A stretch of DNA of 42,565 bases from Bacteroidaceae bacterium (lineage in GTDB: Bacteria > Bacteroidota > Bacteroidia > Bacteroidales > Bacteroidaceae). The position numbers and the translations under genes were made by a program. The notes under the pieces were generated by a model. That model was not told the origin of the DNA and searched no databases. It saw only the letters and a program-made list of their open reading frames with translations. The stretch is taken from NCBI GenBank assembly GCA_016284045.1, contig JAEEOB010000213.1:1-42565 (forward strand), read 5' to 3'. Positions 34,150 to 41,174 of this stretch are shown piece by piece. How positions within the stretch are numbered: position 1 is the first letter of the stretch; each line of letters starts with the position of its first letter.

Positions 34150-36129
34150 ATGAAAATCATGAAAGCCAAAATAAGCGCTGTGCTGCTTGCCTTCATCACG
34201 TTGTTTGCCGGTATGCTCACTTTCAGCTCGTGTGAGGATCTCATGGAAACCGACAGCGACATGCAGGCGTTCGACCCGGATATGAATGCGAAAACCGACT
34301 CCGTGTTCTACGCGTTCGGTATCGGACAGGCTATGCAACAGCTAGCTGACCAGTATTTCTTCCAGGGAGAGATGAGAGGTGAGCTCGTGGCAACAACACA
34401 ATACACCGACAGCACGCTTTCCCAGCTGAAAGACTTCAGCGCGGGCCTGGAAAACAAATACGACTCGGCATACGTCTATTACCGCGTAATCAACAACTGT
34501 AATAATTACATCGCTCACCGCGACACCACGCTCCAGACGGGAAGCACCAAAGTGGCAATTAAAGAATATGCGGCTGTGCTCGCATTCCGTGCCTGGGCAT
34601 ATCTGCAACTCTGCCGCAACTATGGAAGCGTGCCCTTCTTCACGGAACCGCTCACTACCATCTCACAGATTGAGAAAAACACCTTCCCCACCTATGACCT
34701 GGAGCAAATCACAGCTGCACTGGCACCCGAGATGCTCAAATTCACAAGCTTCGACGTGCCTAATTACGGCAACAATATCAACGTCGGGTCCACCAACCAC
34801 GGTTCAACCAAACAGGTCACGTTTAAGAACATATTTGTGCCCGTAGGCGTGGTACTTGGCGACATGTACCTGGAATGCGGTAAATACGAATCAGCCGCAA
34901 AGTGTTATGTGGATTACCTCACAAACACCAAACAGCCACTGCCTAACATCCAGGCTTCTTTATCATTCCGGAACGCAGATTTCACACCGCCTACCGACAT
35001 GGAGCCCAACCAGACTATCAACGGTTCTGCCAATTACGCGAATATTTTCGCTGCCACAGGAACTCCGACAGATGTGATATCCTACATCCCCATGGCAGTA
35101 AACAGTGTGAACGGAGCCACAACCATCGTTCCTTACACCTTCGGATACGACTATTATTCCCTCACAAACACTTATTTCGAAGAAATTCAGCTCGTGCCAT
35201 CCGACGACTATAACTACTTGACGGAAAACCAGACTTATTATTACCGCTACCGAATCAGCGGCACCAGTAAGACGAACGGTATGAACGACATCAAGGGTGG
35301 AAAATTCGGAGACATGCGGAGTCAGCGCATCATGTACACACAGCAAGGTGCCACCATGCTTGACGAGGACGAGGAAGATATCAGCTGGATTAACAAATTC
35401 CAGAGCGGAAACATCATACTCTACCGTCTGACTACAGTCTATCTGCATCTCTGCGAGGCACTCAACCGAATGGGAATGCCCGACCTTGCGTTTGGATTCC
35501 TGAAAGAGGGAATCAACAGCTCACTGCGCCGTCAGCCATGGCTGAGCCAACAGGCTTACGACTACCTTGACCAGACTTTCCTCCAGGAGGCATTCTATGA
35601 GACTTTCTTCGGAAGGAGCTACCCCATCCACCAGCACGGATGCGGCTTCACAAGCGATGCTAACTACATCGGATCTTCACCCTACCAGTATGAGTCACAG
35701 GTGGATTCCATGCTCAGCGTGCTTGCAGCAGACGCCACACTCTATCCCGGACTGGCAGAGAGGCTCGACCACTCCCACAAATATGCCGCAGCCCTCGCCG
35801 CAGCCAAGGCAGAGGCAGAGGCAAACGCCACGGTGGATGAGGAGACAGGAGAGAAGATTGTTCCTCCTTACTCTGTTGACCCGTCCGGTTTTGGAACAAT
35901 GGTCAGCAAGCAGGATACCATCATGGCAATTGAGGAATTGCTCTGCGACGAGGAAGCGATGGAATTCTGCTTTGAAGGAACACGCTGGTATGATCTCATG
36001 CGCTTTGCAAAGCATAAGAACAACGCCGGTCTCGCAGGCAACGCATGGCTCGTGAACAAAGTCAGGAACAACCACCCAGTTAAGGATCTCAGCAACCAGT
36101 CCAACTGGTATCTGCCGTTCAAGAGATAG
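34150..36129 (+). CDS. SusD/RagB-type glycan-binding lipoprotein (second pair)
   Basis: Lipobox TFSSC (Cys28) followed by EDLMETDSD. The helical body has EYAAVLAFRAWAYLQLCRNY and GSVPFFTEPL (about 139-168), and the C-terminal signature CFEGTRWYDLMRFAKHKNN (about 607-625), with the final NQSNWYLPFKR. At 659 residues it is longer than most SusD proteins; the extra length includes an Ala/Glu-rich helical insert (AAALAAAKAEAEANA, about 545-560) near the C-terminal third. Last gene of the seven-gene operon, followed by a strong terminator. Partner of the preceding SusC; ligand inferred from the locus only. Confidence 0.94.
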   Translation: MKIMKAKISAVLLAFITLFAGMLTFSSCEDLMETDSDMQAFDPDMNAKTDSVFYAFGIGQAMQQLADQYFFQGEMRGELVATTQYTDSTLSQLKDFSAGLENKYDSAYVYYRVINNCNNYIAHRDTTLQTGSTKVAIKEYAAVLAFRAWAYLQLCRNYGSVPFFTEPLTTISQIEKNTFPTYDLEQITAALAPEMLKFTSFDVPNYGNNINVGSTNHGSTKQVTFKNIFVPVGVVLGDMYLECGKYESAAKCYVDYLTNTKQPLPNIQASLSFRNADFTPPTDMEPNQTINGSANYANIFAATGTPTDVISYIPMAVNSVNGATTIVPYTFGYDYYSLTNTYFEEIQLVPSDDYNYLTENQTYYYRYRISGTSKTNGMNDIKGGKFGDMRSQRIMYTQQGATMLDEDEEDISWINKFQSGNIILYRLTTVYLHLCEALNRMGMPDLAFGFLKEGINSSLRRQPWLSQQAYDYLDQTFLQEAFYETFFGRSYPIHQHGCGFTSDANYIGSSPYQYESQVDSMLSVLAADATLYPGLAERLDHSHKYAAALAAAKAEAEANATVDEETGEKIVPPYSVDPSGFGTMVSKQDTIMAIEELLCDEEAMEFCFEGTRWYDLMRFAKHKNNAGLAGNAWLVNKVRNNHPVKDLSNQSNWYLPFKR

Positions 36130-36185
36130 TTCCAGATTCCCCGTAATATCCAATATATCCGGAAAAAAACGGAATCTTCTATTTC

Positions 36186-36228
36186 CCGCCCCAAGGTATT
36201 CAAGTCTTGGGGCGGTTTTTTATTTTTT
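36186..36228 (+). terminator. Rho-independent terminator of the fasciclin-Sus operon
   Basis: CCGCCCCAAG (36186-36195) pairs perfectly with CTTGGGGCGG (36206-36215) around a ten-base loop, followed by TTTTTTATTTTTT. It lies 57 bases after the SusD stop codon. A very clear intrinsic terminator. Confidence 0.92.
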
Positions 36229-36285
36229 CGTACATTTGCCCACACCTTTGAACAAAAAAACAAAAATCACCATAAACAAAACACC

Positions 36286-36293
36286 TATTTTTG
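36286..36293 (+). promoter_or_regulatory. Candidate -7 element of the GH28 gene
   Basis: TATTTTTG fits TAnnTTTG and lies about 106 bases before the ATG at 36399. No good -33 box. The preceding operon terminator supports a separate transcript starting here near 36300. Confidence 0.5.
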
Positions 36294-36318
36294 CAAAAAA
36301 TCGCCAACAAAACGACCA

Positions 36319-36365
36319 CATAACTGTCAGCTTTCATGTAAGCGGCAGTTTCTGCCGCATAACTG
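36319..36365 (+). promoter_or_regulatory. Structured leader of the GH28 gene
   Basis: A tight hairpin GCGGCAG-TTT-CTGCCGC (36342-36358) is flanked by a direct repeat of CATAACTG (36319-36326 and 36358-36365); CAGTT inside the hairpin could also pair with AACTG outside, giving two exclusive folds. No U-run follows. Possible control of translation or decay; unproven. Confidence 0.45.
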
Positions 36366-36398
36366 AGTGGCGAAACAAGGTCAATCCATTTACCTCCC

Positions 36399-37871
36399 AT
36401 GATGAAAAAACTACTTTCCCTCTTCATGTTGTTTGCCTTTGCCGGCATCCAAACCAGAGGCGCATATAACATCCGCAACTACGGCGCCAAAGGCGACGGA
36501 ACAACCCTCGACCACCAAGCCATCAACGCCGCCATCGATGACTGCGTGAAAAATGGAGGCGGCATGGTGGATATTCCTGCCGGCACATACCTCTGCGGTT
36601 CCATACATCTGAAAAGCAACGTGGAACTGCATCTGGATGAAGGAGCGAAAATCCTTGCCGCACCAGCCAAGCTGAAAGCCTACGACGATGCTGAACCCTG
36701 GGAGGGACCGGCGTATCAGGACGGCGGACACACCTATTTCCACAACAGCCTGATATGGGCAGAAGGGCAGCAAAACATCTCGATTACAGGACGCGGCATG
36801 ATTGACGGCGAAGGACTTACGAAACAGGACACAGAGAAAGGGGGCAACCTGCAAGGCGGCAATATCGGAACGGGTGACAAAGCCATCGCGCTGAAGCAGT
36901 GCCGAAATGTGCTGATACGCGACATCACGATTTACCGCGGCGGCCATTTCGCCATCATCATCACCGGCTGCGACATCGCAACCATCGACAATGTGACGAT
37001 AGACACGAACCGCGACGGCATCGACATCGACTGCTGCAAATACACAACCGTCAGCAACACGAAAGTGAACACGCCACACGATGACGCCATCGTGCTGAAA
37101 AGCTCCTATGCCCTGAAGAAAGCGGTGGCATGTGAGCATATCCTCATCACCAACTGCATTGTGACCGGATTCAAGCTCGGCACATTTCTTGACGGCACTT
37201 ACTTGCCGGAGAAAGTGGGATGGGTTTGCGGACGAATCAAGCTCGGAACGGAGAGTAACGGCGGCTACCGCGACATCACCATCTCCAACTGCACCTGCAT
37301 GTACAGCAGCGGACTGGCGTTCGAGGAGGTGGATCAGGGCCGGATGGAGAACATCGTCGTCAACAACATATCGATGAGCCACGTCCACCACTACCCCATC
37401 TATATCACCACCGGCTGCCGTAACCGCGGTCCGAAAGAAGTGACCACACCTTCTTATGGGGGCAACATACAAATATCCAACATTGTGGCACAGGATGTGG
37501 ACTCACTCGCCGGCATCATCATCACCGGCATGGCAGACCAGCCGCTTGAGCATATTTACCTCAGCAACATACGCATCCAGACACGCGGAGGAGGGAGCTC
37601 CGAGCAGATGCGGTGGGACTACCGCGAACAAGGCACCAATTATCCTGAGCCCAAATTCGCCCTCAGCACCCCGTCGTATGGGCTCTTCGCCCGGCATGTC
37701 ACCGACCTGCGCGTGGACAACATCACGTTCACAACCCTCAAGCCAGATGGCCGTCCTGTGGTTGTGCTCGACGATGTTGAAGGCGCCACATTCTCAAACA
37801 TATACTATCCCGACAAAAAAGACGAAAACGACTTCAAAACAAGAAATTCCAAAAACATCGACATCAAATAG
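36399..37871 (+). CDS. GH28 family glycoside hydrolase (polygalacturonase/rhamnogalacturonan hydrolase type)
   Basis: Secreted right-handed beta-helix enzyme hydrolysing GalA-containing backbones. 490 residues with signal peptide (MMKKLLSLFMLFAFAGIQTRG) and the family opening YNIRNYGAKGDGTTLDHQAINAAI. Catalytic region: NRD (204-206) in place of NTD, Asp228-Asp229 in PHDDAIVLK, and the substrate-binding RIK at 279-281. The His of the usual GHG motif is not seen between 230 and 278; the segment reads TGFKLGTFLDGTYL. Such variation is met in GH28 branches outside plain polygalacturonases, so an exo- or rhamnogalacturonan-type specificity is plausible. Repeated turns such as ITNCIV, ITISNCT and ISNIVAQDV mark the helix coils. 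Own transcript: terminator before and promoter box upstream. Exact bond unknown. Confidence 0.92.
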   Translation: MMKKLLSLFMLFAFAGIQTRGAYNIRNYGAKGDGTTLDHQAINAAIDDCVKNGGGMVDIPAGTYLCGSIHLKSNVELHLDEGAKILAAPAKLKAYDDAEPWEGPAYQDGGHTYFHNSLIWAEGQQNISITGRGMIDGEGLTKQDTEKGGNLQGGNIGTGDKAIALKQCRNVLIRDITIYRGGHFAIIITGCDIATIDNVTIDTNRDGIDIDCCKYTTVSNTKVNTPHDDAIVLKSSYALKKAVACEHILITNCIVTGFKLGTFLDGTYLPEKVGWVCGRIKLGTESNGGYRDITISNCTCMYSSGLAFEEVDQGRMENIVVNNISMSHVHHYPIYITTGCRNRGPKEVTTPSYGGNIQISNIVAQDVDSLAGIIITGMADQPLEHIYLSNIRIQTRGGGSSEQMRWDYREQGTNYPEPKFALSTPSYGLFARHVTDLRVDNITFTTLKPDGRPVVVLDDVEGATFSNIYYPDKKDENDFKTRNSKNIDIK

Positions 37872-37935
37872 ACCTTTTTTCAGCTCGTTTCATCTTTTTT
37901 TAGTTAATTTTTTATGTTTTTACATAATTTTATCT

Positions 37936-37943
37936 TATATTTG
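37936..37943 (+). promoter_or_regulatory. Candidate -7 element of the 998-residue dockerin protein gene
   Basis: TATATTTG fits TAnnTTTG, with TATG 19 bases upstream as a one-mismatch -33 box. About 75 bases before the ATG at 38018. The 146-base gap after GH28 is T-rich but has no hairpin terminator. Confidence 0.5.
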
Positions 37944-38017
37944 CGTGATAATAGTATTTGAACTACTAATCTGAACTTTTTATAATATTATTATTAACTA
38001 ATTATTATCAAAAACTT

Positions 38018-41014
38018 ATGAGAAAACTGCTACTTTCAATTTGTGCCATGCTCACGGCACTGACCGCGAGCGCACAGTACAAGGTGGGTGAGTACATTTT
38101 CACCAGCACCGCCAAGTACAAAGTGGAGTCCATCATCCCATTCGAACAGCCGGGAGCAGAATGGAACAACTTCTCCAGTGAAATCTTCTCTCCCTACACC
38201 GCAGCCACCGAGGAAGATTACGACGGTATCCAGAGTGTGCGCAGCGATGAGGGCGACTTCATCTCTTATGCCGTACCCCTTGAATACGGCGCCAACTACA
38301 TCCTCACCATGAAATTCTTATCGCCTGAAGACGGCACTACCTCCATCACCGATGGCGCTCAGAATCAGGTTGACGCATGGATTGGCACCTACAGCCATGG
38401 AGGCGTTCGCGCAGGTCTGAAAGACATCGATTACATGGATGTGTCATCAACAGCGACTTTGGTTGCCAACGAATGGACAGAGATCGCATGGGCATTCACC
38501 AACACACTGGAAGCTTGTGCAGATGCCGATGGAGGTATGCTCAACATCCTCTTCAGCCGCATCAACACCGACTGCGTGATTGCCACAAACATGCAGCTTG
38601 TGAAGGTATCCCCTGTCTATGACACCCGTATCTCCGACAAGCAGATTGCCTATGCAAAAGCCCTGATGGAGGATGCGAACTTCAACACAGAAGCAGCTGC
38701 CGGCGCAAAGGAACAGCTGCAGGGCGACATCGACACCATCCTCTCTCTCTACGATCCTAACGCAGAAGGCTACGACCCTGATGCCACCGACCGTCCGTTC
38801 GACGACCAGGCCCAGGCTGAGGAAATCATGGCTGCATTCTTTGAGGATCTTGGGGCCTACCTTGATGTGGAGTCAAACAACATGGCAGCATACCTGCCGA
38901 AAATCGACATCTCTTCCATCGGAGGCATCGGCCGTGGACGTGACGGCGACTTCGGCTGCTTCGAGCGCGTAGGCGGCAACTCCAACTGGGGTCACCTGAC
39001 CGACGGAGCAGGAGACATCATCCGCTGGGCAATCCAGAAAGGCTATGGTAATGCAACCGCTAATATCGCAGTTGTAAGCACAGACTTCCCTGCAGGCAAG
39101 TACTTCATGACCGCTGAAATCAGAAACGCTTACAGCGCGAAGGACTCATGGCCTTGCACCCCGACCTACACACTGGAAACCACGTGTACATTCACCCTCG
39201 GTGACCAGGTGAAAGAAGTTGGTCCGGTGGCAGGCGAGCAGTTCCAGAAATTCTATATCATCGGTGAGGTGGCTGAGGACGGACAGTTCCGCGCACAAAT
39301 CGACTGGCCTGGTGCCGGCGACGGTGGTATCTTCGAGTTACGTGCAGTGGAGGTCCGCGCATTTGGCGACGAGATTGTCGGGCAAGTGGAACGCCTGCGT
39401 GCCTGGAATCCGTTCATCGCTCAGTACAATGCTGCAACCAGCGCCCGTGAGACCCTCATTGCAAAAGGTCCTGACGCAAACTATCCTTGGGCAAACGGAA
39501 AAATCCAGGAGGCTCTCGACCGTTGGGATCCGTTCTACAACCAGATTAAAACAGACAACTGGGTTGACGCTGACGGCAAAGACACCGGTGTGGCCACCAA
39601 TGCAGAGTTGATTGACTGGACAACAGTACAGGGCTTCCCTGCTGAGATTTACGGACCAGAAGGCACCAATCCTGCCGACGACTACGAAACCTACAACCAG
39701 TATGCCGTAGTACGCGGATACCAGTATGCCAACAACGAAATCGTGTCACAGAACAAGCCAATCACAGACCTGAAGGCTAAACTGGAAGAATGCAGAAAGA
39801 CAGACAACGAAGCCTTATACATCGAATGTGACCACGAAACCTATGAGTCTGTCATCGCTCAGGCACAGGCTGCCCTTGATGACATCCTCGCCAACACAAA
39901 CGACGACCGTCAGCAGGCAGATGTACAGACGATTAATGACTGGCTCACCGCTCTTGATGAGGCAACACAGATATTTATTGACAGCGGCAAACCGAAACCG
40001 TTTATTGACATTGACTTCTCTGGCGGCTTCACCGCAATCACAGACCCTGAAGACCCTGAGACTGTGGTTTCTTACGTAATCAACGGAAAGAACGACAACT
40101 ATCCAAACGGTGCAGGTCAGATGCAGTTCGCAGTTACTGCTGACGTACAGCCCGACCTCTCTGTGGATGGTCATTACTGGCAGCTTGGATTCGGCGACGT
40201 TCTTCTTGATGTGCTGCGTGTAGGCTCATCAGAGGCATTCGTTGAGATTCCTGCAGAAGAGATTCCTAGCGACGAGGATATCATCCGCACAGAATTCGAC
40301 GTGTGGTTCGGAAACCTCGGTAAAGGTTATTTGACAATTGAGTTACGCAACGCTGCAGACCAGCGTCTCGGAGGTTTCAGCATTGACCGTTACAATGGTA
40401 AGGTGGCATTCAACGACTTCAACAACCTGACAGGTGAGCCAAACGACCACACTGAGACCACAGGCAATGGCGGTACCGGTTTGAATCTCCGTCAGTATGC
40501 TACAGGTCAGGGCTCAAGCAGCGTAGGCAATGCCGGCATCTGCATCGACGACAACAAGTCATCGTTCGTGCTTGAGTTCGACTATAAGGCCCGTGCACTC
40601 AGAGGAACAATCAACAATGGAAAGAACGGCAAGTGCGAAGGTGCTGAGATGCCGATGCTCGACATCAACGACGCAAACATCACCGACAACAAGGTTGCCA
40701 AGTTCGTTATCACTTCAAACTATAAGTCAGCCAACTCGGGTGCACAGAGCCGCCGCTGCTGGTTCGACAACCTGAAGATTTTCAGATATCCTTCGAATGC
40801 CGACGGTCCTCACTTCGAGTACAACGTGACTCCGGGCATCAAGGGTGACGTGAATGGTGACGAGGTAGTGAATATCTCCGACGTTGTGGCAATCATCAAC
40901 ACAATGGCAGGTGATACTACCTTCGCAAGCACTTCGGATGTCAATGGCGATGGTGCAACGAATATCTCCGACGTTGTGAAGGTAATCAACATCATGGCTG
41001 GTACAGATGAATAA
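38018..41014 (+). CDS. Large secreted multidomain protein with dockerin-like tail, function unknown
   Basis: 998 residues with a signal peptide (MRKLLLSICAMLTALTASAQ). I recognise no catalytic domain. By pattern: a beta-rich unit at about 22-205 (YGANYILTMKFLSPE ... CVIATNMQLVKVSP) like a galactose-binding carbohydrate module; a helical stretch at about 210-290; a second beta unit at about 295-455 (FPAGKYFMTAEIRNAY ... GGIFELRAVEVRAFGD); helical FIVAR-like segments at about 460-655; a LamG/concanavalin-like domain at about 655-930 (RTEFDVWFGNLGKGYLTIELR, FDNLKIFRYP); and two dockerin-like calcium loops in the last 58 residues (DVNGDEVVNISD, DVNGDGATNISD). It may be a pectin-binding scaffold or an enzyme of an unknown family. 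Followed by its own terminator. Confidence 0.88.
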   Translation: MRKLLLSICAMLTALTASAQYKVGEYIFTSTAKYKVESIIPFEQPGAEWNNFSSEIFSPYTAATEEDYDGIQSVRSDEGDFISYAVPLEYGANYILTMKFLSPEDGTTSITDGAQNQVDAWIGTYSHGGVRAGLKDIDYMDVSSTATLVANEWTEIAWAFTNTLEACADADGGMLNILFSRINTDCVIATNMQLVKVSPVYDTRISDKQIAYAKALMEDANFNTEAAAGAKEQLQGDIDTILSLYDPNAEGYDPDATDRPFDDQAQAEEIMAAFFEDLGAYLDVESNNMAAYLPKIDISSIGGIGRGRDGDFGCFERVGGNSNWGHLTDGAGDIIRWAIQKGYGNATANIAVVSTDFPAGKYFMTAEIRNAYSAKDSWPCTPTYTLETTCTFTLGDQVKEVGPVAGEQFQKFYIIGEVAEDGQFRAQIDWPGAGDGGIFELRAVEVRAFGDEIVGQVERLRAWNPFIAQYNAATSARETLIAKGPDANYPWANGKIQEALDRWDPFYNQIKTDNWVDADGKDTGVATNAELIDWTTVQGFPAEIYGPEGTNPADDYETYNQYAVVRGYQYANNEIVSQNKPITDLKAKLEECRKTDNEALYIECDHETYESVIAQAQAALDDILANTNDDRQQADVQTINDWLTALDEATQIFIDSGKPKPFIDIDFSGGFTAITDPEDPETVVSYVINGKNDNYPNGAGQMQFAVTADVQPDLSVDGHYWQLGFGDVLLDVLRVGSSEAFVEIPAEEIPSDEDIIRTEFDVWFGNLGKGYLTIELRNAADQRLGGFSIDRYNGKVAFNDFNNLTGEPNDHTETTGNGGTGLNLRQYATGQGSSSVGNAGICIDDNKSSFVLEFDYKARALRGTINNGKNGKCEGAEMPMLDINDANITDNKVAKFVITSNYKSANSGAQSRRCWFDNLKIFRYPSNADGPHFEYNVTPGIKGDVNGDEVVNISDVVAIINTMAGDTTFASTSDVNGDGATNISDVVKVINIMAGTDE
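40868..40979 (+). repeat. Exact 19-nt direct repeat in the dockerin-like module of the 998-residue protein
   Basis: GAATATCTCCGACGTTGTG occurs in both calcium-loop units (near 40869 and 40960), about 90 bases apart. Identity at third codon positions suggests recent duplication or gene conversion between the two units. Confidence 0.7.
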
Positions 41015-41034
41015 AAACAATAGTCAATTTATAT

Positions 41035-41065
41035 AAAAATAGTGGGGCATGCCCCCACTATTTTT
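41035..41065. terminator. Perfect bidirectional intrinsic terminator
   Basis: AAAAATAGTGGGG (41035-41047) pairs without mismatch with CCCCACTATTTTT (41053-41065), loop CATGC. A U-run results on both strands. It lies 20 bases after the stop of the 998-residue gene. Confidence 0.92.
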
Positions 41066-41174
41066 ATTTCAAAAATTATAGGAATCGTATTTATACACAG
41101 ACAACAGTAAAAAACTGGTAGCGCCGCCTTTTTCTGCGGAAACATTACCAAACGTAATCTAAAAAAACTTGACT
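41066..41174 (+). other. Leader region of the third PL11 gene
   Basis: No TAnnTTTG box is found. A two-level fold is possible: TGGTA (near 41116) with TACCA (near 41147), and inside it CCGC with GCGG around CTTTTTCT. It may be a structured leader; the promoter could not be located. Confidence 0.3.
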
